Assembly: GCF_024679245.1 (NCBI RefSeq)
Contig: NC_090196.1
Span: 9,140,361-9,204,360 of the forward strand
Reading direction: 5' to 3'
Length of the DNA: 64,000 nucleotides
Source: Pseudorasbora parva
Taxonomy: Eukaryota > Chordata > Actinopteri > Cypriniformes > Gobionidae
In this document: positions 31,330 through 43,078 of the stretch, piece by piece
Layout of the letters: the number at the start of each line of letters is the position of its first letter
How positions within the stretch are numbered: the first letter of the stretch is position 1
Made by a program: the position numbers and the translations under genes
The notes under the pieces: model-generated
The model's database searches: none
What the model was told of the DNA's origin: nothing
The model's input: only the letters and a program-made list of their open reading frames with translations

Positions 31330-31915
31330 TTTAACTTTTGAATCATGCTTTTCTGTCTGGCAATTCAATGGACGAGTCTGGGTTTGACAACTGCATTGCT
31401 CCAAGTGTAAAATTTGGTGGAGGCAGGATTATGTTTTTTTTTTTTTTGTTTGTTTTTTTGAGGGGTTGGGCTTGGCCCCTTAGTTCCAGTGAAAGTAAGT
31501 CCCAGTGCTTCAGTATACCAACACATTTTGGACAATTTCATGCTCCCAGAATTGTGGGAACAGTTTGGGACTGTTGCCCCTTCCTGTTCTAACACGACTG
31601 CCCCCCAGTGCACAAAGCAAGGTCCATAAATACATTGATGAGAGAGTTTGGTGTGGAGGAAACTGACTGGGCTACACAGAGTCTTGACCTCCACCCGATA
31701 GATCACCTTTGGGATGAATTAGAGCGGAGAGTGCAAGCCAGGCCTTTTCATCCAACACCAGTGCCTGACCTCACAAGTGCGCTTCTAGAATAATGGTCAA
31801 AAATTCCCATAAACAAACTCCTTAATCGTGTGGAAAGTCTTCCCAGAGGAGTTGAAGCTGCAAAGGGTGAGCTTACTCCATGCGAATTAAGAATGGGATC
31901 ATTACATTTCATGTG
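31330..31915 (+). pseudogene. Tc1/mariner transposase remnant, C-terminal half
   Basis: Frames shift repeatedly, but the order of motifs is clear: a VWV-like strand, a poly-T interruption at 31434-31448, YQHILDNFMLPELWEQFG (degenerate), VHKARSI, DWATQSLDLHPIDHLWDELERR, and the helical tail ending LPRGVEA-like. The block normally reading N-P-I-E is H-P-I-D, so the last catalytic Glu is Asp here. Several stops also interrupt it. It is an old, dead copy; terminal repeats were not found. Confidence 0.8.
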
Positions 31916-34414
31916 CATGTAAAGGCAGGCATCCCAAAACTATGCCATGCCCTCAAAATGAAAATGTAAACAAATGCATTTTGACATTTGGATCACATAA
32001 CCATCTCCAATATGGCTTTTCCTATATAGTAAACTTGCTTGGAAACTCACCTGGTACATAAATTGGAAAAATTTGCCATTTCTGCAAATTGTGTTGCTTC
32101 TTCCACGTTTTGCACTACTTACTCACTGAAAGCCCAGTGATTGGTGCTAAAAGCGTGTTCAGTTTTATCAAAACAGATAAATGTGAATGTGTCGTGTGGC
32201 AGCTCTGCAATTAAATGTCTGGTGAGTGGCATTAAAATGTTAATGCTCTATTCAGTTTGAATGTACCACCCTAAAAATAACCAAAAGCCAATGTGAGATA
32301 AGCACATTTTTGCTGAAGCAACCATGCCATTTTGACTTGCTTCTACAAGTCTTGGAGCTATTTAATGACTCATAGTTCACACGACTTGTAGCTGAGCACT
32401 CTGCATCGGAAGTGCGATGCTCTACCAAGTAAACAACAGAACAATTATACTTAGTCAGAAAAGCCATAAAGAGCTGGTTATGTGATGCAAATGTCAAAAT
32501 GTATTCATTTTATAATTCATACCCTAGGTAAAAGTGTTTTGAGGTCACAACATAGCATTGTGCAAAGAACTGCATAATAATAATTTGCTCCTTTAATAAT
32601 TTTTTATAAATAAGTAATTGTTTTACTTATTGTTATCCTTATTATTATTATTAAAATGATATATTTCCGCATGAACTGCAGTGAATTGTTATTGTAGCTG
32701 TACATTATTTGAGTTTTGCAAGAATGTAGGTTGAGGAAGTTTTTTCCAACAAGCCTGTGTTGCGTATGAACAGTTTTATGGTAATTTTTGTAGTTTGACA
32801 GGACATCTACAATTTAATATTTTTAATATGTTTATCACAGAGGAAAAAGGGTCAAAGCAGTTTGGAATGACATGAGAGTAAGTAAATGACAGTGAGCTAT
32901 TCCCTTAAGATGTATTTTTCTATTAAGTTGAGATGTCTGATTGGCAAGTGTAATTATAGAAAATAGTCAAGTTTTTAGGGGTTTTAAAAAGAATTTTGCT
33001 GAAATATAATGCAGATATAATGATAACTTATCTTATAATCTAAATCATCATAATGGGGCACGCTGGGTCAAACGGTGATCTTCGTTACACTAGAGATGTG
33101 CCAAATTCTTTGATATAGTAAAGATCAAATGCGCTACCTTTTAGTTATGATTCCCAGAGGCGTCTACTCAACTGTAGTTATCAATCAGTGAAAGCATGTC
33201 AAGGAGAAATGACTGTTGACAGAAGACTTTCTCCTTCGCGCACACATTAATACTTATGTAAGAATTTTGATTCAGCTGATTTATGTTGTGGTCAGATGGT
33301 GCAGTTTTCTCATGCATAAACATACATTTTAACTGAATAATATTGTGTTTAATGTAATTCAGACAGGTACTGTAGATATGATCTGATTCCAATTATCATC
33401 ATGATAATAAGGAAGACAACATGCTTGTTACATTTTTCAAAGCTGTCTCTACATGTTGAACCCATGCCCCAATGAAGCTCAATCCATTAAAAGAAACTTG
33501 TGTCTTGACAGAAGTTATCAAATATGAACTCTGAGGAACCATGATCACAGACAAATTTTTCAATGTGTTTTCAGTGTGTGGAAAACAATGAGTTAAAAGA
33601 ATACACCCTAGAAATTATGAAATACATACCGATACATACATACATACCGAATGTTTTTGGTTACCTAAAACATTCAGTGTGTATGAACATTGCATAATTT
33701 CTAATTCATAATGTATTTTTATTTAACTTGTGAAAGGTCTAAAGAAGAAAACATTAAAATGTCATTATTTAAAGTAAAATAAACATGATATTCCAGCTAG
33801 ATGCCGAGAGAACATTTCTCATTTGCGTTTAGGCATTTAAAAAATCCTGATATAATTAAAATAGCAAAAACACACAACAATAGTACAAACATTTTGACTA
33901 AAAATATTGAAACATTTTCAAGAAGAAAAAACAAAAAAAGATAAAAATTAAATATCATTTAAAAATAAAAACAAAACAAAAGCTATATTTTACATTAACG
34001 ATACTGCTTCCGAACGATACTATACTGCAACTTTTGTCCAGTGCATTTCAGGCCCAGAAAAATGGGCTGCAGCTGGAAGAAAACAAAACTGGGGTTTTTT
34101 CATATTTCATGTAAAGAGAGCATGATTGCACACAGAAAAGATGAAAAAACCGTTATATCTGCTTATTTCTCATCTCTCTTAGAAGAAAACAAACACAACC
34201 CTAGTTATTTATTTATTCGATACAGTGGCTAATTTAACCAAAAATAAAGCTTCAACTTTTAAAGTCTCCAAACAGCACAGCAATAATGACTTTATGAACT
34301 TTACGTGCAAGATTGATAATATTAGGACAAAAATTATACCCATGCAGCCGTCTAATACCGTATCAATCAGAGCATTGTAGTGTCACTGAGGAACAATTAC
34401 ACTCATTCACTGCT
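31916..34414. other. Spacer without recognisable genes
   Basis: About 2.5 kb of AT-rich sequence. Short frames (32252-32497, 33168-33392, 34041-34232) lack domains or codon structure. I see no repeat family here. Confidence 0.5.
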
Positions 34415-34533
34415 ATCCGCCTTATTTTCGAACGCGGAAGTAAACATGGGTCCAACTTCCGGTTTTTGTGCGGAACTTCCGTTCCCTCGCTTCCCTGCGC
34501 TAACTAACGTTATCCGAACTAAATTAGGTGACT

Positions 34534-36818
34534 ATGTCGTGGGAACATTTCCAAAAATCGCTGCATAATCGAAATGGCAGGTCAGTGCCTCACCCTCAAA
34601 CTATTCACGAGTGGGAGGATGACATGAAGAAGTGGCCTCATATAACGTACGAGGACATATTTAATTATTTTGTGTTGTCACTTGGTGCGGATGGGTCTAC
34701 AATGCGCAATTACAAAAGTACTGAGGCGTATCAGTACCTCCACAGTGGAAAAGTTGGCAAGGTGTTAATCAATAACAACATCGATGACCTGATTTTCATG
34801 AAGGCTGATGTCCAACCAAGCCAAAGCAAGTCTGACGTTCACTCTGCGTGGATTCTGACTACATCAGCCGGCACTATTGAGACAGCCGGGTGCTCCTGTG
34901 TCGCGGGTCAGGGGAAATCCTGCAGTCACGCAGCGGCGATCTTATGGAAGGTAGGCTAATTAATTGTCTGTTCAGTTGTCTGTTTTATATACAGTATATG
35001 GTTCAATGCCATAACATACTAGCTGTTGCCTCGTTGTGATTAGATTGCTAGTCAGTTTATTTTATATAGATAGCCATGCTAAATGTTTGGGATTGAACTA
35101 ACGTTACAATTTGATATCAAAACTGTAACTGAACTGTTGTCTACCTCATAATATTTAGGTTTGAAGTTTGACACATTGTACCAATCTGATGTGTACCCAC
35201 AGAGCTCTTGATGCAAGTTTGTCACATTAAAATTTAAGCTAGATTTACATTGAAGCTTCAAGTTTATTTCTATTGTATTTGTACTGTTTGGGTATCAGCG
35301 CTGATGAAAACATTGGCTGCTAAGGCATTTGTAAAATAATATTTAGTGTATGACTATTGTTTTTATTTTTTAATCAACAGATGGCGCACCTTTTCCAGAT
35401 AAGTAAAAGTATAATATCTTGTTCATTGATGCTGCTTGGGTTAAGGTAAGGTCATTCAAGTTTGACTAAATGTAAAATTCTGTCAGCACACCACATTTTG
35501 GTGAACCACCACTTCCTTTCTGTGTAGGTAAGTAAGTTTTTATTTTCACTAATTCTAATTCATACCAGTCTAATCTCGAATGGCAATTTTGGTAAGTACA
35601 TCATCAAGGTGAATTTAAAAAATATGGACAGTTGTCACCATAAACTGTCCATATTTTCTATATAAGTGTTGTGACACCAAGGACTGTAATACATTCATAA
35701 TATGTAACTGTTCTATTTAAAATTTGTTAAAGGTGCAGTTTGCAGTGTCCAAAGATCTGACTGGATTGTCCTGCACAGATGAACAGCGCCACTGGAACTC
35801 AGGGACACAGCGCAATTTAGTCCCAAAAAGGTTGGCAAATATATGTTTCAGGCACCACAAAGAAAGTTCTGATGTCTCTGAGAACATCCTGCCCATCTCT
35901 CCACCTCTACCGCCAACCCCTGCCTACAGTTCACATGAAGCACTGAAGATGAGCTTAGAAGTCGCCAATGTTCCAGTGGGCAGCCTTCTGCACAAATGCA
36001 TCTCTGCTGAACCAGATCAAATTCCAGCAGCTTCCACACAGCTCCAGCAGCCTCATAGTGAACATGGCACGGACATACAGTGCCAGAAATGCATGTCATT
36101 TTATGATACGTACATTAAATTAGATGGGGATAAATGTGCCAGTTTGGAGGCGTTCACTAAAATGCAGAGTGCCTCCCACTTGTGGTTTGATGCACGTAAA
36201 TTAAGAGTAACTGCTAGCTCTGCAAAAAAGGTCCCCATGCGTGCATCTACTAAGCCAGATAATTTTCTTAGGGATCACCTATTTCCTAGGTTCCATGGGA
36301 ACACTGCCACCAGGTATGGCAAGGAGAATGAGGAGGTGGCCTATGCATGGATGGAGAGCTGTGGGTTTAGTGTTGAGAAGAGAGGCACTGTAGTTAGTGT
36401 CACAGAACCATGGCTTTCTGCCAGCCCAGATGGTGTGGTTAACTCCACAGAGCTGCTGGAGATTAAATGTCCTGTTCTTACCAAGAACTGTGCATCTCTG
36501 GCTGAAGTGTTTTCCAGCAAGCTCACAGATGTGAAGATGGTGGATGGGGCTCCACAGCTGCAACCAAATGGATCCCGTGGTTACTACCTTCAAGTCCAAC
36601 TAGGTATGTTTTGTACAAGACTAGAGAGATGCAAGCTGCTAGTCTGGGCTCCATCTGAAAAAGTTGTCATTGATGTGCCATTTGATTTGGAGTATTGTTC
36701 ACAAGTTCTACCTAAACTCAAGTCCTTCTATTTTAGTCACATGCTACCAAGGATTGTAGATGAGTTTCTGTCAGGCAGACTCGTACTGTCCCATAAATAT
36801 GTCCATATGTGTAAATAG
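34534..36818 (+). CDS. SWIM zinc-finger and YqaJ-type nuclease protein (ISL2EU second gene)
   Basis: Exons 34534-34950 and 35733-36818 join in phase 0 (donor AAG|GTAGGC, acceptor TTAAAG|GTGCAG) to give about 500 residues. Exon 1 ends in a SWIM finger (CSCVAGQGKSCSHAAAI, C-x-C ... C-x-H). Exon 2 begins with the segment that normally follows SWIM (CTDEQRHWN) and then carries a YqaJ/lambda-exonuclease fold: RYGKENEEVAYAW, LSASPDGVV, LLEIKCPV and YYLQVQLGMF, which supply the expected Glu, Asp, Glu-x-Lys and Gln residues. This predicts a metal-dependent 5'-3' exonuclease or recombination nuclease. Its role in transposition is unproven; end processing or single-strand annealing is inference. The start at 34534 was chosen as the first ATG (MSWEHFQ). 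A small extra exon inside the 782-base intron cannot be excluded. Confidence 0.82.
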
Positions 36819-37660
36819 ACTCATGTTGTAGTCTTTAACCTGCTGTATGGGCATGCCAGACACCAGCTTCCCTGTGTCTGTGATGTGTGCAGATACCTAA
36901 TTTTTAATAGTTGTTCCGCTGACCCTTTGTTAGGCTAGTTCCTTGGTGTTTTTCTTTTTATAGTTTGTGCTCAGTTTTACACATTAAGGTGATGTTTTGC
37001 CATTTTAATAGTAATTGTGATTATAATTAATATGTATAATAAATTAAATGGCCTAGAAATAATGCCATACATGTGTGAAATGTTTAAATTGAGTGATGTT
37101 TTTCTATTTTAAAAGTGAATTATTGTAATTACATTCAATGTAAACAAATGACATGAGATAATAAATTCCATTAGTGAAATACTGTATTTTCTTGCCATTT
37201 TATATACATGAGTCATGACACTTTGTTATGTACATGTGGTTAGGACAACATCCACTCAATCAAAATACGACTAAATAACAAATTACATTAGCAATTAAAT
37301 AGCAATTAAAATTAAAACCGATTGAAAAATGTAATAATACACATTTTAGTTGGACACAAGTTAAATAGCATGTATTTGTATCTATAAACATTTAAATAGT
37401 CTTAAAAATAAGTTGCTATTATACAACACTTGAAAAATTATTTAAAAAAATTAAAAAACATCAAGGTGCCAAACACAGACTATTTAGTATAAAACCTGAG
37501 ATCAAAAACACCTGCTTGTGCATTATAATTACATTGGTTTACAGTAAATAATCAGCAGTGCAGAATAGAGATAGAGAATAGAGATACCTGAAAAATAATT
37601 ATTTACAAATATTAAGCTACAGTGGAAATCCGGATCTTTTTGACATGTAAATGTCCAGGC

Positions 37661-39330
37661 TCATTCAGCATCCTCATGGATGATTTCCCCCTGCATGTTT
37701 ACCAGGGCTGCACAGATTCTGAGGATTTTGTCCATTTTGTGTGCCAAGTTGATAGGTACAGTCTGGGAGATTATTTTAAACACTTTGAGCCTCCTGATAA
37801 CTCTTTCCACATGTATGCGCACATTCGCAATCCTTCTTGTGGCAGTTACATCCTCATCAGACAACTGCTCTCCTTTATGAGTGAACGCTGGTAGAACAAG
37901 GTTAACCCTTCTCTCAAACAGCAGATCTCTGATGGTAAAGCCTCTGTCTGCCATCACTTCATCACCAGGACGAAGATACTCCAGGAAGCCAGACTCCTGA
38001 GTGATGAACTTGTCACTACACCTGCCTCCATAAGCAGGAGAAATGAACATAACAAGCCCACATGGGGCAATAGCAACTAAATACTTTATAGTATTGCTAG
38101 AATAATAATGGCTGTATGACTCGCCTCTGGAGTCAAGGTTGTGTGGTTTCTGCAGGATGGTCTCAGTGCAGTCAATGATGCAGGTGGTGCTGGGGAACTT
38201 CTCCCTGAAGCACTGAGGCATTGTGCTCCGGATTGTCTCCCGTGGCAGCCATGGAATGTAGATTCTCATGTGCTCCTCCATTGTGTCTATCCAGTAGGAG
38301 AGGATCCTGCTCACTAACCCCTGGGACACAGCAAAGCGTTCTGCAAGATCACCCTGGAGCAGATTCAACTTTAGTTTCATCATGGTCATCAATATTTGAT
38401 CCATTACGTACATCTTAAAGTTTGCTTTATAGAACTGTTCCAGAAATTTAACATGATCAAAAAAGGCAATGAGAGACAGGCCTGTGTACAACACACAGCT
38501 AGTTTCATTTTTCAGGATGGCATGGGCAAGGGGTTCTTCTCCACCACATTGTGTTTCTCTGTCGCATACGTCTTTCAACTTTTCTCCTAATGTGTAGGTG
38601 TGATCCATCAGTGCCTGAACCTCCCACTGGGTGTCAGCATCTTTATGCATAGGTGACTCGGACTCTGGAACGGTCGGGTCAGCCTCCTCATCACAGTGGC
38701 AGTCATCTGCCAAACACAAGACCACATAAGCCCACAACCAGTTTAGCAAACAACATAAAACATACCTAGACTACTTTAAACTACGTTAGCACCAAGCTAA
38801 TATAGCAACACCTGTATTAGTGCTAATTCAAATAATTATATTGCATTTATTGCTTCCAATTTTTACTAGCAGGGATGAAAAAAATAAAAATATATTAAAT
38901 TACAATATACTGTTGTCAGTGATATACATAGTTCCTTTAACATTGCCCTGTGTAGCAATTAAAAATCCGTTATCTTACCTGTCTCTGCTAACCTCTTAAC
39001 ACGTCTCCTTGGATTTTTTATCGGGACTTCGTAGCCCAGCCACTTTTCTGGTATCGGATGGTCTTCTGTAGGTCTCGAGTGCACGAAATGAAAAGAACAA
39101 ACATACGGTCGCTTCGGTGGTTTCTTCAAATTTAAAGCTTTTAACCACAGGCGAAGGGATTCCTCATTCTTCGGCGGGGGGTAAAGGTCGTAGGGCGCCT
39201 CGCATCCACATTCAGCTCTCGTACGCGTTTGATGAACAAAACACTCCTGCTCCAAGTAAATCTTTCTTTTGTACCAGTTATTATGACACCCTCTAACTGC
39301 ACAAACAATCCCGGTCTTCCTCGAAGCCAT
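37661..39330 (-). CDS. THAP-DDE transposase (ISL2EU/HARBI1-like)
   Basis: Exon 1 (39330-38979) and exon 2 (38706-37661) join in phase 1 (donor ACAG|GTAAGA, acceptor TTTGGCAG|ATGAC), giving 1398 nt and 465 residues. Exon 1 is a THAP-type DNA-binding domain with CAVRGC, a long loop, LRLWLKAL, CSFHF and a basic tail (PRRRVKRL). Exon 2 has a helix-turn-helix-like region (LAERFAVSQGLVSRILSYW) and a DDE_Tnp_4 catalytic core: CIIDCTET (first Asp), VMADRGF (second Asp) and VRIHVERVIRRLK (Glu). All three catalytic residues are present and no stop interrupts the gene. It starts just inside the right terminal repeat, as expected for the transposase of a compact element. Confidence 0.88.
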
Positions 39331-39472
39331 AACGACGAGTTAGTTGTTACGAACGAACACTTGAAAAGTTGTTTCGCTAGGAAATGCCAGACCGGAAGTG
39401 CCAGACCGGAAGTCTCGCACAAAAAAACTGTCAAATGGCCTTGTACGTATTTCCGTTAAAAATAAGGTGGAT

Positions 39473-40784
39473 AGGAGAGGAAGAATTGGCTAAACTCATT
39501 AAATCATCAAAATCAACAAAATGTATGCTCGAGCCTATACTGACTAAGCAAACTGCTTCCAGAGGTCATATATTTCTTTTCCTAATATAAATAATTATTC
39601 TTTTTATTAAGATAAGTACCAAAAAACATTTATGTTGGCTATTACCATTTATTTTAAAAATATTTATTTTTATTTTTAGGGTTGCTAGGCAACGTGGGGG
39701 AGAGGACGCTGGCGTTGTCTGTTCGCCGCTTCTCCACCTACAACAAATCATGTTAATGTACTATTAGATTTAGATTTTATTTTATTTCCTTATGTTTGTG
39801 ACTAGTCTAACAGTCAGAGCTACAATTGGGACTGTTGCTGATTGCTGGCAGCCACTGAGAGGTCGTTGTTCGTCGTTTCGCCGTTTTCAACCGCTTCTCT
39901 AATGTTTATGTTTGAATTGCTGCGGTTGGTTTCTGGTTTGGAGGACATTTGATGTTTCTCGCCGCGGGGGCTCACTGGTGGTCTCCCTTGGGCTTGGGCT
40001 GCATGGTGGCTGAAGTTTGCACCGGGCTAGCGTCATCCGGGCTCTCGTCGTCGGCGTCCGGCATGATGTTGGGATGTTCTGCTTCTCGGCTGCGCCGCTG
40101 TTCCGTCCTGCATTGCGACCGTGGAGCGGCTTGGACATCTGCGCCGGCCCCGGTGTGTCCACAGAAGTGCCCGGAGGAATGTTCTGCCTCCTGCATGGTG
40201 CTGCAGCGATCCCCATCGTTTGAATCATCATGAAGAAGACCCATCATCTGGTCTTCAGCTGTCGTGCCTCGGCGATGTCATCGGGACACTGCCGCTGGGA
40301 GAAATCTGAAACATGGAGTGGACCACAGTGTGCTGCGGAGCTAACAGTGTGCTGCGGAGCTAACAGAGACTTCCACCATCAGCTGTTTTCTGTCCACCAT
40401 CAGCTCTGTTTCTGTTCACCATCAGCTCTGTTTCTGTTCTGTTTTCTGTGTTGGTTGATTGTTTGTAGTATTCTATATTTTTACTTGTTATTAATTTTTG
40501 TTGTTATCCCCCCCCCCCCCCCCCTTGTTGCACTTTGAGATTCTTCGGAATGAAAAGTGCATTATAAATAAAATCTATTATTATTATTATTATTATTATT
40601 TAAAAAACACAACTTGATCCTGCAGAATTAGTAAATTGCAAGCCGGAAAGGTGAAATCTACCCTTTCTGTCAAAAATACTACAAAAGGCAGTGTCCTCAC
40701 TCATGCTCCTTTTTAGAAAGAATTGGTATTGTTGAGTACTGAGTATCATAGTACTGAGACTGCTCTTATCAGAGTCATTGTCAT
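39473..40784 (+). repeat. Segment ending in a non-LTR-type tail (ATT)n
   Basis: At 40550-40602 the sequence reads GAAAAGTGCATTATAAATAA followed by about eight ATT units, the usual 3' end of a fish LINE or SINE on the plus strand. Upstream (39930-40480) it is GC-rich, with two direct copies of CAGTGTGCTGCGGAGCTAA (40327-40364) and four imperfect copies of CACCATCAGCTCTGTTTCTG (40374-40436). A C-run lies at 40509-40524. I could not identify RT motifs. The family is unknown, and overlapping short frames on both strands are not convincing. Confidence 0.45.
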
Positions 40785-41016
40785 GGCTGCATCTCTCTAT
40801 TTTAGTGTTACTGTTTTTCACCCTGTACATGCTACCACTGGGAGATATCATTAGAAGCATGGCATTGGTTTTCATTGTCATGCTGACGATACTCAGCTTT
40901 ATATTTCTTCCCGCCCTGATGAAATTTATCAGATTAACGGAAATGCATAGCTGATATAAAAAATTGGATGACAAGTCATTTTCTGCTATTTAATTCCTGT
41001 AAGTAATAACCTAGAA

Positions 41017-41512
41017 CAGGGGTTTTCAAACTGGGGTCCAGGGGTCCTCCAGAAGCTTCTAATGGGTCCCCAGAAAATTTCAGAGAATAAAAAGACAAAT
41101 TAATATTGGATAAAGTCTACTGTAACAGTTTAATTTCTAAATGTTTCTCACATTTCTTGTTGTATACATACTTTCCAGAACTGAATATGTTTGCTTTGCA
41201 TCGTTCTAGTGAGTTTTTCTCACTATCGCCACATCGCGCTCACTGGGGTTCTAAGGCAAGAACGTAAACAGCTTACATACATTTATTGTGAAATTTGCTT
41301 ATACAAATACATTTAATTGAAAATGTTCTTCAGGTTTATACATCCAATATGAAGTATAGCCAATTTAAGTTGGGAAACAATATGTTGTATTTATAAATGT
41401 TACACTTACTATTTATCTAACAGTTAAAATGTTTTTTTCTTAGATTAAAAATAGATGGATTTTAGGAAGGGGGTCCCTCATAAAGGTTCATCATCAAGTT
41501 TGAAAACCCCTG
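41017..41512. mobile_element. Non-autonomous hAT element in L2, 496 bp
   Basis: The termini CAGGGGTTTTCAAACT and the inverse of AGTTTGAAAACCCCTG, with the 8-bp duplication ACCTAGAA at 41009-41016 and 41513-41520, define the element exactly. The interior is AT-rich with no transposase. Confidence 0.9.
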
Positions 41513-41660
41513 ACCTAGAACACTAACACTTGATGACTGCTCTGTCAAAGTCCTCGTTGTCAGTCAGGAACCTGGGTGTGCTCTTTGATACCAATCTTTC
41601 GTTTGAAAGCCATGTTTCTAGCATCTGTAAAACTGCTTTCTACCATCTTAAAAATATATC

Positions 41661-41794
41661 TTTATATAATATAAAATATATCTGCAAAAATATATTTGTT
41701 GCAATATTGTCCTGTGTAACACTGTGAAGCTGCTTTGAAACAATCGTCATTGTAAAATTGCTATATAAATAAAGTTGATTGATTGATTGATTTA
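41661..41794 (+). mobile_element. Nested 5'-truncated L2 tail inside L2
   Basis: A second L2 3' terminus (GCAATATTGTCCTGTGTAAC ... GCTATATAAATAAAGTTGAT, then (TGAT)n) interrupts the RT-coding part of the older L2. TATATCT-like duplicates sit at both edges (about 41654 and 41790), as expected for target-primed insertion. Only about 130 bases were copied. Confidence 0.75.
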
Positions 41795-43078
41795 TATCTA
41801 AATTACGGCACATGCTTTCAATGCAAAATGCTGAACAGTTAGTACATGCATTCATGAGCTCAAGGCTAGATTATTGTAATGTTCTACTGGGTGGTTGCCC
41901 TCCTCGCTTAATAAACAAACTCCAACTAGTCCAAAATGCAGCAGCTCGAGTTTGTACTAGAATCAGGAAGTACGATCATATTAGCCCAGTTCTGTCAACA
42001 CTGCACTGGCTCCCTATCAATCAGAGCATTGTAGCATACATTTTTAAATCGCATCGCATACATTTTAAAATTTTGCTTATTACTTACAAAGCACTAAATG
42101 GTTTAGCTCCCCAGTACTTGAGCGAGCTCTTAACACATTATTCTCCATCAATGTCTATTGCGGTCTCAAAACTCTGGCCAGTTGATAATACCTAGAATAT
42201 CGAAATCAACTGCAGGCGATCATTTTCCTATTTAGCACCTAAAGTCTGGAACAGTCTTCCTAGCATTGTTCGATGAGCAGACACACTCTGTCAGTTTAAA
42301 TCTAGACTAAAACACATCTCTTTACTATGGAATACACATAGAACATTATCAATTTCTATTATTCAAATCAGTTAAATGATTGTTAGGGTGCATTAACTAG
42401 GTCAGCCAGAATCGGGAACACTTCCCATGACACCTGATTTACTCGTTACATCATAAGAAGTGGCATCTACGGCAATGTTAGTCTCTCTGTTTATCCCAAG
42501 GTTTACTACAGTCGGCCGGAACCGGGCCGGATCCAGACCAGATAGTGGACTGACGCCCAGACATGACCAACGCATTCCTCAAGTCTCTACAGAGACTGTG
42601 TAAATTAAACTCCTCCCCTAAATGCCGCATCGACGTGACATCTTCATTAAACCCATCTCCGCCGTGATGACTCCAATCTTTCTAATAATCTTACGACAAT
42701 CTTACAATCTTCTAAAAATGACTTAAGACCTGCAGTGTTGCCAGAATCATAATCACTATCTCTATTTAACTGTTTGTTTGTCGGACAGAGGAGAACTGGC
42801 AACTCAACTGAGCTTGGTTTCTCCCAAAGTTTTTTTTTCTCCATTCTGGCCTTGAAGGAATTTTTAGTTTGTTGCCACCGTCACCTTTGGGTTTTGGCTT
42901 GCTCAGATGGCGACACTTAAATTTCTACTATATTACAAATCTGCCTGCATGGACACTATATGACATTTGAAATTAGATTGATAACATCACATTCTGTTGC
43001 ATTATTTTCCTGTTGACACTGTGAAGCTGCTTTGAAACAATTGGCATTGTAAAAAGCGTTATATAAATAAAGGTGACT

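Larger units (their letters stand above)
34417..39470. mobile_element. ISL2EU-type DNA transposon, apparently complete, two genes
   Basis: The termini CCGCCTTATTTT (left) and the inverse of CCACCTTATTTT (right) match for about 25 bases with few differences and are flanked by AT on both sides (34415-34416 and 39471-39472). A 2-bp AT target is the known signature of ISL2EU elements. The 5.05-kb interior holds two convergent spliced genes: a SWIM-YqaJ protein from the left and a THAP-DDE transposase from the right. Both have start codons, consensus splice sites and uninterrupted frames. Between them (36819-37660) is 840 bases of AT-rich sequence where both transcripts should end. Confidence 0.85.
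40785..43078 (+). mobile_element. L2-type LINE, plus strand, interrupted and degenerate
   Basis: RT remnants appear at 40790-41000 (HPVHATTG-like and PLGDIIR motifs), then 41521-41660, then 41795-42340 (LDYCNVLLGG, HWLPINQ, ITYKALNGLAPQYLSELL), followed by the full 3' UTR to TATATAAATAAAGGTGAC (43058-43075). There are frameshifts and a duplicated ATACATTTTTAAATCGCATC stretch near 42040. A hAT element (41017-41512) and a short L2 tail (41661-41794) are nested inside. No functional product. Confidence 0.88.

Noticed and set aside
31338..31592. 84-codon frame as an independent gene
   Set aside because: It is an off-frame reading of the dead Tc1/mariner transposase, including a poly-T interruption.
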